This document shows, one piece after another, positions 6,787 through 13,192 of a DNA stretch of 13,410 bases. The stretch's first letter is position 1; each line of letters starts with the position of its first letter. The stretch spans positions 1 to 13,410 of the forward strand of contig CAVOBC010000104.1 in NCBI GenBank assembly GCA_963693635.1. The letters run 5' to 3'. Position numbers and translations under genes: made by a program. The notes under the pieces were generated by a model. The model worked only from the letters and a program-made list of their open reading frames with translations. It ran no database searches and was not told where the DNA came from. The DNA comes from CAVOBC01 sp963693635. Lineage in GTDB: Bacteria; Pseudomonadota; Gammaproteobacteria; Pseudomonadales; Azotimanducaceae.

Positions 6787-7698
6787 GTGCTCGTGGCAGA
6801 GCTTGATGAGGCGTTGTGCGAGCGCGCGCGAGTCGCCCGAGACGCGCGTTTTGACGGGCAATTCTTTGTCGGCGTGCGCACGACCGGCATCTACTGCCGG
6901 CCAGTTTGCCCGGTGCGGCTGCCGCGAGCGGAGAATGTGAGGTTCTTTGACACGGCCGCGGCCGCGGGTGCTGCTGGCTTTCGCCCTTGTTTGCGCTGCC
7001 GGCCGGAAACGGCACCCGGTACGCCAGCGTGGCAGGGCACGTCGACGACTGTGTCGCGGGGGCTGCGGCTAATCAATGAAGGGGCGCTCGACGGCAGGTC
7101 GGTCGGGGAATTAGCAGGCCGGTTGGGCGTCACGGCCCGTCATCTGTCGCGCTTGTTTGACCGGCACCTGGGTGCGTCGTCCATCGCCGTTGCGCAGACC
7201 CGACGCCTGCAATTTGCCAAAAAGCTGCTGGACGAAACGGCCCTCACGGTGACGTCTGTGGCGATGGCGGCGGGGTACGGCAGCGTTCGGCGCTTCAATG
7301 ACCATGTGCGACAGGTCTACGGCAAGACGCCCACCCAGCTTCGGCCTTCCAGCCCACGGCCCAAGGCAGACTCCGGCCCGAGGGGTGCTAAAGCTGCGAG
7401 GAAAAAAGCGGGCAATGGTGCGGGGACGCCCGGCGGTGAAGATGAGGCACCAGTGACGGCATCGTCAACCGAAGGCCTGCGGCTGTCGCTCCCTTACCGG
7501 GCCCCCTTCGACTGGGCTGCGCTGATCGGCTTCTTTGCCGCGCGCGCGATCCCCGGCGTTGAGCGCATCACCGCGGACCAGTACACGCGCGTTGTTGTCG
7601 ACGAGCGAGGGCGGGTTGCGTGTGCATCAGGAACGATGGGGAACATCACCGTTTATTGTGCGACCTTGCGCTGCCTGTCGACGCCATTTACGGCGTGA
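6787..7698 (+). CDS. Ada N-terminal / AraC domain fragment of an Ada-AlkA fusion, 5' part of a frameshifted gene
   Basis: This half carries an Ada metal-binding domain with four cysteines, GIYCRPVCP (Cys37, Cys41) and FRPCLRCRPE (Cys68, Cys71). In Ada these hold Zn2+ and one accepts methyl from DNA methylphosphotriesters. An AraC-type DNA-binding domain follows (about 85-190: ARHLSRLFDRHLG, then VAMAAGYGSVRRFNDHVRQVYGKTP). Next come a Lys/Gly/Ala-rich linker (about 190-230) and the opening of an AlkA glycosylase domain (LPYRAPFDWAALIGFFAARAIPGVE). After about residue 277 the translation stops resembling AlkA and ends at 7698, while the AlkA homology continues in another frame. GTG 6787 is used here; GTG 6793, with GGAG 5 nt upstream, is equally plausible. 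Intact fusions run near 500 residues. By analogy it would regulate and repair alkylation damage. Confidence 0.85.
   Translation: MLVAELDEALCERARVARDARFDGQFFVGVRTTGIYCRPVCPVRLPRAENVRFFDTAAAAGAAGFRPCLRCRPETAPGTPAWQGTSTTVSRGLRLINEGALDGRSVGELAGRLGVTARHLSRLFDRHLGASSIAVAQTRRLQFAKKLLDETALTVTSVAMAAGYGSVRRFNDHVRQVYGKTPTQLRPSSPRPKADSGPRGAKAARKKAGNGAGTPGGEDEAPVTASSTEGLRLSLPYRAPFDWAALIGFFAARAIPGVERITADQYTRVVVDERGRVACASGTMGNITVYCATLRCLSTPFTA
7563..7695 (+). other. Frameshift interval within the ada-alkA gene
   Basis: Both frames are open only here: the downstream frame has a TGA at 7560-7562 and the upstream frame ends at 7696-7698. Alignment from memory with E. coli AlkA places the break near 7611-7625. 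Removing 2 nt of the duplicated TG in GCGTGTGC (7619-7624), or adding 1 nt, joins the frames; the 2-nt removal gives the same spacing to FDL as E. coli AlkA. No canonical slippery heptamer is visible, so mutation or sequencing error is likelier than programmed shifting. Confidence 0.8.
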
Positions 7699-8345
7699 CG
7701 CGCCAGATTCGGCGAATGTTCGACCTCGACGCCGATCCGCATGCCGTCGCTGATCATCTGTCGGCCGATCCGGCGTTCGCGCCACTCGTTCGACGCTACC
7801 CGGGTCAGCGTGTTCCGGGTGCGTTTTCCGGCTTTGAGGTAGCAGTCCGGGCAATCGTCGGACAGCAGATTTCCGTGGTTGGGGCGACGACGGTGACCGC
7901 GCGTCTGGTGGCGGGCCAAGGGCGGGCTGTGGGTGGTGTCGACGGTCTGGATCGGGCATTTCCGGAGCCAGCGCGTTTGGCTGAGGTTGCCGTGGGGAAA
8001 CTGCCGATGCCACGTCGGCGCGAAGAGACGATTCGTGCGCTCGCGCGAGGGGTTGCTTCGGGTGATCTTGACCTTGGAGCGGATGCCGCGCCGGCGCGGT
8101 TGCGCGCAGACCTGTTGGCGACACCGGGGATCGGCCCGTGGACGGCGGAGTACATAGCAATGCGTGTGCTGAACGACCCGGACGCTTTCCTTGCGAGCGA
8201 CCTCGTCGTTAGAAAGGCGGCGAGGCGAGTGCTGAACGTTGACGGTGACAAGGCACTCGTCCAGCGCATGGAGTCAGCGCGGCCATGGCGGGCATACGCG
8301 AACATGCTGCTGTGGCGCAGCGAGGCGGAATACGCGTGGGAATGA
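7620..8345 (+). CDS. alkA: 3-methyladenine DNA glycosylase II (AlkA) domain, 3' part of the frameshifted ada-alkA gene
   Basis: This frame is open from 7563; GTG 7620 is merely the first possible start and no Shine-Dalgarno supports it. AlkA excises alkylated bases such as 3-methyladenine. Seen here: IRRMFDLDADP joining the N-terminal AlkA subdomain, FEVAVRAIVGQQISV (the conserved GQQ(I/V)S helix), a helix-hairpin-helix TPGIGPWTAEYIAMR (8121-8165), and FLASDLVVRKAA, whose Asp (codon 8199-8201) matches the catalytic Asp238 of E. coli AlkA. The C-terminus (RPWRAYANMLLWRS) is complete. All glycosylase hallmarks are intact, so selection was recent or the shift is a sequence error. It would otherwise be the C-terminal half of an Ada-AraC-AlkA protein of about 519 residues. 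ogt follows after 113 bp. Confidence 0.85.
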   Translation: MCIRNDGEHHRLLCDLALPVDAIYGVTRQIRRMFDLDADPHAVADHLSADPAFAPLVRRYPGQRVPGAFSGFEVAVRAIVGQQISVVGATTVTARLVAGQGRAVGGVDGLDRAFPEPARLAEVAVGKLPMPRRREETIRALARGVASGDLDLGADAAPARLRADLLATPGIGPWTAEYIAMRVLNDPDAFLASDLVVRKAARRVLNVDGDKALVQRMESARPWRAYANMLLWRSEAEYAWE

Positions 8346-8458
8346 TGGCTGAGCGGCCGTGAAAGCGGCGGAAGCGGCCCGGGGCACGCGACGCAAGCAA
8401 TCATCACGATGCAAGAGCCGCTGCAGAGCACTTTTACTAAACTGGGAGGGTACTGGAG

Positions 8459-8956
8459 ATGACAGATCAGTTAGTGGAATACAGGATGCTGAGAACACCA
8501 ATCGGCGAACTGCTGCTTGCGGGTCACGGCGATACATTGCACCGGGTTGGCTTCCCGGCCGGCAAAGGTCAGGTGCAGGTCGGTGTCGACTGGGTGCGTA
8601 ACGACAAAGCGCTTGAGCGCGCCGCCCATCAGTTGGGTGAGTACTTCGTAGGGTCTCGCCGGGAGTTTGATCTGGACCTCAACCCCGTGGGCACGCCGTT
8701 TCAACAATCGGTCTGGCAGGCACTCCTGACTATTCCATACGGTGAGACGCGCAGTTACGGTGAGATTGCTCGTCAGATAGAGCGTCCCAAGGCGGTGCGT
8801 GCCGTCGGCACGGCGAATGGTTCAAACCCGCTGCCGGTGATTGTGCCGTGCCATCGCGTCATCGGTGCCAACGGCAGCTTGGTCGGGTTCGGCGGAGGCC
8901 TGCCGATCAAGCGTGACCTGCTGGCACTTGAGCAACCGCAGCGGTCTCTGCTCTAG
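8459..8956 (+). CDS. ogt: Methylated-DNA--protein-cysteine S-methyltransferase (O6-alkylguanine-DNA alkyltransferase)
   Basis: A 165-residue suicide repair protein that moves alkyl groups from O6-alkylguanine or O4-alkylthymine to its own cysteine. The active site PCHRV (130-134) contains nucleophile Cys131. Also seen are TPFQQSVWQALLTIPYGETRSYGEIA (79-104 in two conserved pieces), the arginine-finger segment RAVGTANGSNP (Arg114, Asn123), GFGGGLPIKRDLLALE at the C-terminus and an N-terminal RNase H-like subdomain opening with TPIGELLLAG. GGGAGGG at 8444-8450 lies 8 nt before ATG and fixes the start. The length matches free-standing Ogt/AdaB proteins. It follows the ada-alkA gene in the same direction by 113 bp, so the two may be co-transcribed as an alkylation-repair unit. 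It converges on aroA downstream. Nothing looks damaged. Confidence 0.97.
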   Translation: MTDQLVEYRMLRTPIGELLLAGHGDTLHRVGFPAGKGQVQVGVDWVRNDKALERAAHQLGEYFVGSRREFDLDLNPVGTPFQQSVWQALLTIPYGETRSYGEIARQIERPKAVRAVGTANGSNPLPVIVPCHRVIGANGSLVGFGGGLPIKRDLLALEQPQRSLL

Positions 8957-8957
8957 C

Positions 8958-8971
8958 ACCCCGCCAGGGGT
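8958..8971. terminator. Possible weak hairpin at the ogt/aroA convergence
   Basis: ACCCC and GGGGT pair around a 4-nt loop directly after the ogt stop. A second, imperfect structure follows around the palindrome CGTTTAAACG (8993-9002), flanked by GCGG and CCGC. Neither is followed by a T-run, and only 55 bp separate the two stop codons. One may act as a bidirectional terminator, but the sequence evidence is thin. Confidence 0.3.
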
Positions 8972-9011
8972 TCACGCCCGGAGGCGGCGGCTCGTTTAAA
9001 CGCCCGCGGCC

Positions 9012-10295
9012 TTATTTGCAGATGCTCGCGAACGTGTCGAAGTACGTGGGGAAGGTCTTTGCGGTGCAACCCGGGTCGTTGATCGTAACGGGTTGGTCGC
9101 CGAGGGCGGCAAGCGAGAACGCCATTGCGATGCGGTGGTCGTTGTAGGTGTCAATCGCGGCGGCCTTCAGTTCCCGGGGTGGCACTATTGTGATGCTGTC
9201 GTCGGTGGTCGAAACGTTGGCACCGAGTTTGGCGAGTTCGGTCGCCATCGCTGTCATCCGGTCAGTTTCCTTGACTCGCCAGTTGTAGACGTTGCGTATG
9301 GTGGTCGGTCCCCTGGCGAAGAGTGCGGTCGTTGCAATCGTCATCGCCGCATCGGGAATGTGATTCAGGTCGAGATCAACGCCGTGCAGTTGTCCACGGC
9401 TGACCCGAATGAAGTCGGGCCCGCGTTCGATGGTCGCCCCCATCGCTTCGAGCACGCCTGCGAACAACACGTCGCCTTGCACCGAGTCGCGACCGACGCC
9501 GTTAACCGTGACCGTCCCGCCTTTGATTGCCGCTGCGGCCAGAAAGTAACTCGCAGACGACGCGTCACCTTCAACCAGGTAGTCGCCGGGGCTCTGGTAA
9601 CGCTGCCCGCCTTTGATATTGAAAGTCTGGTAGCTGTCATGGGTCGCGCTGACACCGAAGCGATCCATGATGTGTAGGGTGAGATCGAGGTACGGTTTTG
9701 ACACCTGGTCGCCTTCGATATTGATTTGGCTATTACCCGGCAAGAGTGGCAGGGCAAGCAGCAGAGCCGTCAGGAACTGACTCGAGATGTTGCCGGGAAT
9801 CGTGATGTCACCCGCGACGCCGGTGCCACCGATAATCGCAACGGGCGGGTAGCCGTGCGCGCCTTTATATTGCGCATCAATGCCGATCTGGCGCAGCGCA
9901 TCAACCAGGTGGCCAATCGGGCGCTCGCGCATCTGGCTGTCCCCATCCATGACGTACCTGCCTGCACGCATCGCAAGGACGGCGGTTAGTGGACGAATCG
10001 CCGTCCCCGCATTGCCAAGATCGAAATGATGTTCATCGGGTGCCATCGGGAAAACCCCGGGCTGGCCGTCGATGATCGTGTCGTCGCCGTCTCGAGTGAC
10101 CGCGACGCCCAGTGCGGCCAAGGCGCTGTGCATGCGCCGGATGTCGTCAGAGTCGAGCAGGTTCTTGACCCGTGTTCGACCCTCGGCGAGTGCGGCAAGC
10201 AGCAGCGCACGATTGGACAGGCTTTTGGAGCCGGGGAGATGGATGTCGCCGCTGATCCGTCGGATGGGTTGAAGGGTCAATGAATCGCTGGGCAT
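9012..10295 (-). CDS. aroA: 3-phosphoshikimate 1-carboxyvinyltransferase (EPSP synthase)
   Basis: The shikimate-pathway enzyme that joins phosphoenolpyruvate to shikimate-3-phosphate; cytoplasmic, 427 residues as in E. coli. Motifs: PGSKSLSNRALLLAALA with Lys24, Ser25 and Arg29; LGNAGTAIRPLTA (93-105) of the PEP site; QMRERPI (121-127); SQFLTALLLALPL; EGDQVSKPYLDLTL (194-207); DLNHIPDAAM with Asp315; RVKETDRM with Glu343; and YNDHRIAMAFSL near 384-395. The PEP-site Thr and Pro are the ordinary residues; only the usual Met between them is Ile, which is not a known tolerance change, so it looks like a normal class I enzyme. AGGT about 4 nt before ATG is a modest ribosome site. The gene lies 30 nt downstream of syd on the same strand and probably shares its transcript. 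Confidence 0.97.
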   Translation of the reverse strand: MPSDSLTLQPIRRISGDIHLPGSKSLSNRALLLAALAEGRTRVKNLLDSDDIRRMHSALAALGVAVTRDGDDTIIDGQPGVFPMAPDEHHFDLGNAGTAIRPLTAVLAMRAGRYVMDGDSQMRERPIGHLVDALRQIGIDAQYKGAHGYPPVAIIGGTGVAGDITIPGNISSQFLTALLLALPLLPGNSQINIEGDQVSKPYLDLTLHIMDRFGVSATHDSYQTFNIKGGQRYQSPGDYLVEGDASSASYFLAAAAIKGGTVTVNGVGRDSVQGDVLFAGVLEAMGATIERGPDFIRVSRGQLHGVDLDLNHIPDAAMTIATTALFARGPTTIRNVYNWRVKETDRMTAMATELAKLGANVSTTDDSITIVPPRELKAAAIDTYNDHRIAMAFSLAALGDQPVTINDPGCTAKTFPTYFDTFASICK

Positions 10296-10325
10296 GAGTA
10301 CCTGTGTCCTGTCTGCTGTTTGCGA

Positions 10326-10886
10326 TCAATAGAGGTCTGGCAGCCGCGGGGACGGAGAGATCCGGTCGAGGAAGGTGGCGAGATCAGTGTCAATCTCCTT
10401 GATGACTCTGCCGCCCGGTTCTTCGAGCAACACGGTGCCGCTTTCATTGTCTACCGACAAGAACAACTCGGTCTCAGGGTCCGTGTTGGCGAAGAACACG
10501 GTGAAGGGCTTCTTCGCGCGCCGCTTTGTTAGCGCGTGTCCGATCAGGTTGGCGATGAGACGCTCAAAGTCTTTCTGGTTCCAGAGTTGAATGAGACTGA
10601 GTTCGCCCTCGCGGCTGGTCGCTTCCACCGTACCCGCCCAAAAGAGGGAGTAGTAGCTCATCACATCGTCGTGCAACGTTAGATCCAGTGCGTGTTGGAG
10701 ACCGGTGAAATCAATGCCCGGTTGCTGCGGGACGGGTCGCCATCGGGCAAAGCCATCCTCGTCCACGTCGAATTCGGCGTCGCTGCGAAAGGTCTCGTCG
10801 AACGGGGCGCGCAGATAACCGTCCGGGCTGATCTCGACCGCGCGATGGATGAGTCTCGAGAGGGCAGTTGCAGTGGCGGTGGTCAT
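10326..10886 (-). CDS. syd: SecY-interacting protein Syd
   Basis: Syd is a small cytoplasmic-face protein that binds SecY and appears to monitor assembly of the SecYEG translocon. The 186-residue sequence matches the E. coli protein over its C-terminal two thirds: LIQLWNQKDFERLIANLIGH (99-118), LTKRRAKKPFTVFFA (119-133), ETELFLSVDNESG (138-150) and a final DLATFLDRISP (168-178). The N-terminal part has the expected ARWRP (47-51) and a helical ALSRLIHRAVE start. The frame is open further upstream to 11087, but that extension is low-quality Arg/Pro-rich sequence running into the next gene, so ATG 10886 was chosen. The Shine-Dalgarno is weak; a TGATATACT box sits just upstream. aroA follows by 30 nt. 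Syd is largely limited to gammaproteobacteria, which supports the lineage call. Confidence 0.9.
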   Translation of the reverse strand: MTTATATALSRLIHRAVEISPDGYLRAPFDETFRSDAEFDVDEDGFARWRPVPQQPGIDFTGLQHALDLTLHDDVMSYYSLFWAGTVEATSREGELSLIQLWNQKDFERLIANLIGHALTKRRAKKPFTVFFANTDPETELFLSVDNESGTVLLEEPGGRVIKEIDTDLATFLDRISPSPRLPDLY

Positions 10887-10894
10887 CGTGCGCC

Positions 10895-10903
10895 AGTATA
10901 TCA
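10895..10903 (-). promoter_or_regulatory. Candidate extended -10 element immediately upstream of syd
   Basis: On the - strand TGATATACT reads as an extended -10 (TGn plus TATACT, 5 of 6). It ends 8 nt before the syd ATG, so transcription would start within a few bases of the start codon and the message would be nearly leaderless. This would fit the absence of a clear Shine-Dalgarno. No good -35 is visible. The syd-aroA pair may equally be read through from the sensor gene 109 bp upstream. Confidence 0.35.
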
Positions 10904-10995
10904 GCCGGACTGGTCGGTACTGCGATGACCACGTGGGGCGAGTCGGTCTCAGTCCCGGCCAGCAACTTTCTTGAGTCGCGTTGGGCAACCGGTGG

Positions 10996-11499
10996 CTATC
11001 GTTCGCGGGGCGGTCCGTCCCTGCCGCGCGGTCCCGGCGACCGACGCCGAGGGTCGTTGGCTTGCCGGGCCAATACCCGCATCGCATGCTTGCGGTCGTT
11101 GCCGGTGAGGTGGCGGCTGAGATGGATCATGTGGCGGTGGCTGGCCTCCTGGTAGCTGAGCGATTGGGAGCGCAATGCCGCGAGGGCTGTGGTCAGTTGC
11201 GCCTCGTCGAAATCGTCATCCATCAGCAATTGCCGAACTTCGCGCTGCGTGTTGCCCACGTCTCTGCGCAGTCCACGGACCTCCCGTTCATGTCCGCGAA
11301 TGATGGGCCGAAGTTCCGCACGTTTTTCATCGCTGAGCCCGGATGTGATCCATCGCGCATGCGGGGGAAACGGTCTTCCTGGCCGATCCGACGTTCCAGA
11401 AAAGCGCGCGATGACCGTGCCAGCTACCACGAGGTTGGTGGCTAGCGAGAGTATGAGGAGCGCATTCAACAGCCGGCGCCGCACGTTACTCATAGTCAT
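10996..11499 (-). CDS. Membrane-anchored periplasmic heavy-metal-sensor-type protein (Spy/CnrX-like)
   Basis: A 167-residue protein with a short basic N-terminus (NVRRRLLN), one transmembrane helix at about 10-31 (LLNALLILSLATNLVVAGTVIA) and a helical periplasmic domain. The domain has the LSDEKRAELRPIIRGHEREVRGLRRD pattern (two pieces, about 55-80) typical of the Spy/CpxP/CnrX metal-resistance superfamily. A second helix pair holds DEAQLTTALAALRSQ and HRHMIHLSRHLTG, whose His residues could bind metal. The tail is Arg/Pro/Gly-rich. In Cnr systems the analogous protein senses Ni/Co and works with an anti-sigma factor and an ECF sigma factor, and here it directly follows such a pair. It overlaps the upstream gene by 14 nt; an alternative ATG at 11493 would cut this to 8 nt. 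Fold and topology are well supported; the ligand is unknown. Confidence 0.75.
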   Translation of the reverse strand: MTMSNVRRRLLNALLILSLATNLVVAGTVIARFSGTSDRPGRPFPPHARWITSGLSDEKRAELRPIIRGHEREVRGLRRDVGNTQREVRQLLMDDDFDEAQLTTALAALRSQSLSYQEASHRHMIHLSRHLTGNDRKHAMRVLARQANDPRRRSPGPRGRDGPPRER

Positions 11500-11950
11500 C
11501 GTCCGTCGCGAGTGCGATCAAATAGATTTCATCATCTGCGGTATAGAGATCGCCATTGCCATCGAGTAAGTCTGCAAATTGGTCCGGCAGGAGCGAGACA
11601 TTGGCACCAAAGACCAGACCGACCACGAGTGGCAGCGCCGATGCGAGTACTGGCCGCCAGACAAGCGCCGGGTTGCTGGGCATCAACCAGTCAAACATTC
11701 GATCAAAGATGGTGGTGCGCCCCGAGATCTGATGCAGAATCCGGGCAGGCAGGTCGGGACTTGTGCTCACGCTATAGTCGTCAAGCAGTTGATCGAGTTG
11801 GCGTGCGCGCGTGAGGATTTCGGCACCCGCGTCATCGACGCGGGCGAATTCCAGCAGCCCGGCGCGATGCTCGACCGGCCAGCGTTCCGGTTCGGCGCCA
11901 TAGGCATCGATGAGGTGACGAAACTTCTCGATGTTCATTTCAGTGTTCAT
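11486..11950 (-). CDS. Probable one-TM anti-sigma protein
   Basis: A 154-residue protein whose start overlaps the sigma-factor stop as ATGA, implying translational coupling. The cytoplasmic part (1-97) opens with IEKFRHLIDAYGAEPERWP, a motif seen in hypothetical proteins commonly encoded beside ECF sigma factors, followed by a helical, acidic region. A single transmembrane helix lies at about 98-119 (WRPVLASALPLVVGLVFG), leaving a short acidic tail of about 35 residues predicted to be periplasmic. The tail contains DGNGDLYTADDE (130-141), with Asp1, Asn3, Asp5 and Glu12 of an EF-hand-like loop but lacking the usual Gly6 and hydrophobic residue 8, and it ends in DDDYE. The anti-sigma role is inferred from position, size and topology; no zinc-binding ZAS motif is present. 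M5 is an alternative start. Confidence 0.7.
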   Translation of the reverse strand: MNTEMNIEKFRHLIDAYGAEPERWPVEHRAGLLEFARVDDAGAEILTRARQLDQLLDDYSVSTSPDLPARILHQISGRTTIFDRMFDWLMPSNPALVWRPVLASALPLVVGLVFGANVSLLPDQFADLLDGNGDLYTADDEIYLIALATDDDYE

Positions 11951-12498
11951 TGTCTGCCGCCCATCAGTTTTTGTCTCAGCGTTCGCCGACCCCGCGAGAG
12001 CAAGGACTCAAGCGCGTCCACTGAAACGTCCAGTATATTCGCGGCTTCCCGATTCGAAAGCCCCTGGTGGTGGCACATGATGATGGCGGTTCGCTGGCGC
12101 TCCGGGAGGCTGGCGAGGGCAAGATCAATGCGCCTGGTTGCGACGGTTCCTGCGTGCTCATAATCGGGTTCTGAGCCCCCCGGCTCGGCTTCCGGGTCCT
12201 CAAGCGGTTGCAGGCGTCGATTTTTGCGGAAGAGATCCACGCAGAGGTTGTTGGCGATTCGATGCAGCCAGGTAGAAATGCGCGCCTGTCCAGGCCGCCA
12301 GGTATGGGCATGACTCCACAGTCGGATGAAGACTTCCTGGGTGATGTCGTCGGCATCGCTGCGATTGCCCGTGAGGCGCAGCGCGAATCGGTTGATCGAT
12401 GGCAGTTGTGCGTTCATCACCTGCCGGTAGCTTGGCTGGTCACCCTCGGCAATGTGCTGCATTAGCGCATCTTCATTTGCGTCTTTCGTGTCGTCCAT
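11947..12498 (-). CDS. ECF-family RNA polymerase sigma factor
   Basis: A 183-residue extracytoplasmic-function sigma factor that would direct RNA polymerase to a small envelope-stress or metal-response regulon. Region sigma2 spans about 25-92: FALRLTGNRSDADDITQEVFIRLW (38-61, in two pieces), then WRPGQARISTWLHRIANNLCVDLFRK. Region sigma4 spans about 125-178: ASLPERQRTAIIMCHHQGLSNREAANIL and the recognition helix VSVDALESLLSRGRRTLRQKL. The linker is short and acidic, and there is no C-terminal extension. The frame can be extended upstream to a TTG at 12558, but ATG 12498 gives the usual N-terminus and has GGGG 4 nt upstream. It is the first gene of a three-gene overlapping set with an anti-sigma and a sensor protein. 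A hairpin and a tandem repeat precede it. Confidence 0.93.
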   Translation of the reverse strand: MDDTKDANEDALMQHIAEGDQPSYRQVMNAQLPSINRFALRLTGNRSDADDITQEVFIRLWSHAHTWRPGQARISTWLHRIANNLCVDLFRKNRRLQPLEDPEAEPGGSEPDYEHAGTVATRRIDLALASLPERQRTAIIMCHHQGLSNREAANILDVSVDALESLLSRGRRTLRQKLMGGRQ

Positions 12499-12511
12499 CG
12501 TTCCCCGGACA

Positions 12512-12533
12512 CTCGCCCTGACGGCGGGGCGAG
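12512..12533 (-). other. Leader hairpin just upstream of the sigma gene
   Basis: The arms CTCGCCC and GGGCGAG form a perfect 7-bp stem with an 8-nt loop, ending 13 nt before the sigma ATG and about 5 nt from the GGGG ribosome site. Such a placement could reduce access to the ribosome site. Alternatively it is the palindromic target of a regulator. It would be translated only if the TTG start at 12558 were used. Confidence 0.4.
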
Positions 12534-12572
12534 CGCCCTCATGTACAAATGGAGTCAACTATCTCTGCGATG

Positions 12573-12623
12573 CTTCTGAATCGACCTTCTGATCGACCTT
12601 CTGATCGACCCTTCCTGATCGAC
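12573..12623. repeat. Four-unit 12-nt tandem repeat upstream of the sigma gene
   Basis: The unit CTTCTGATCGAC occurs exactly twice (12586-12597, 12598-12609). It is flanked by a 13-nt variant with one extra A (12573-12585) and a 14-nt variant with two extra C residues (12610-12623). The block occupies the gap between the EF-hand gene stop and the sigma start, about 75-125 bp upstream of the sigma ATG. It may be a cluster of protein-binding sites or simple slippage-derived DNA. Confidence 0.85.
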
Positions 12624-12640
12624 ACACGGAAGCTGGGTGG

Positions 12641-13192
12641 CTACTCTTCCGGGCCGTCGTGCCTGCGATGCTTGCGCTTCATCCGGCGCTCGGCGCGCTT
12701 GCCCTTCCTGGCCTTCATACCACCTCGCATTTCCTTGCCAGTGATGAATCCGTCGCCGTCCCGATCCCGCCGGGCGAATGCCGTGGCCTTGCCTTCATCT
12801 GCGGTGATCATACCGTCGCTATTGGCGTCCACGCGGGCAAATCGTTCTGCGGTCTCGGCCTGCATTTTGTCCTGTTGTTTGGCGATGCGATTTTCCATCA
12901 CTGACTGCATCTCTGCGAGCGTGACGCCGCCGTCACCGTCCTCGTCAAATTGCTTCACCATTCCTTCGTGGGGCCCCCGAAACTCTGATTCGGAAATCTG
13001 GCCATCGCCGTCCTCATCTATGTGTCGCAAGCGCCGGGCCCCTGGCCCTCGAGGACCAGGCCCGTCGCCCCGATGTTCCCAGCGTGCGTGATCGTGCTCG
13101 GCGGCACCATCGTCGTGTTCATCCGGTCCGGCATTGGCTGTTGTTGCGAGGAGCAGAATCGTCGTTGCCGCGGTTAGCGTGATTGGTTTCAT
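12641..13192 (-). CDS. Secreted EF-hand calcium-binding protein
   Basis: A 183-residue protein with a signal peptide (about 1-21, cleavage likely after ANA) and a His/Asp-rich mature N-terminus (GPDEHDD, EHDHARWEHR). It has four EF-hand loops of 12 residues: DEDGDGQISESE (59-70), DEDGDGGVTLAE (83-94), DANSDGMITADE (122-133) and DRDGDGFITGKE (143-154). All four have acidic or amide residues at positions 1, 3 and 5, Gly at 6 and Glu at 12, so Ca2+ binding is expected. The C-terminal 30 residues are strongly basic (KARKGKRAERRMKRKHRR). The location is presumably periplasmic. AAGGA lies about 8 nt before ATG. It sits 142 bp upstream of the sigma operon on the same strand; co-regulation with it is possible but unproven. 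The biological role is unknown, and the His-rich stretch might bind transition metals. Confidence 0.9.
   Translation of the reverse strand: MKPITLTAATTILLLATTANAGPDEHDDGAAEHDHARWEHRGDGPGPRGPGARRLRHIDEDGDGQISESEFRGPHEGMVKQFDEDGDGGVTLAEMQSVMENRIAKQQDKMQAETAERFARVDANSDGMITADEGKATAFARRDRDGDGFITGKEMRGGMKARKGKRAERRMKRKHRRHDGPEE

Noticed and set aside
6572..7015. 147-codon reading frame on the - strand overlapping the ada-alkA start
   Set aside because: It lies antisense to a clearly recognised Ada domain and has Arg/Pro-rich, domainless sequence.
10887..11087. 67-residue N-terminal extension of Syd to an upstream start
   Set aside because: It overlaps the 3' end of the sensor gene, resembles no Syd N-terminus, and ATG 10886 gives the family length.
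12499..12558. 20-residue extension of the sigma factor to TTG 12558
   Set aside because: It is a rare start codon with no ribosome site, and the ATG at 12498 gives a normal ECF N-terminus.
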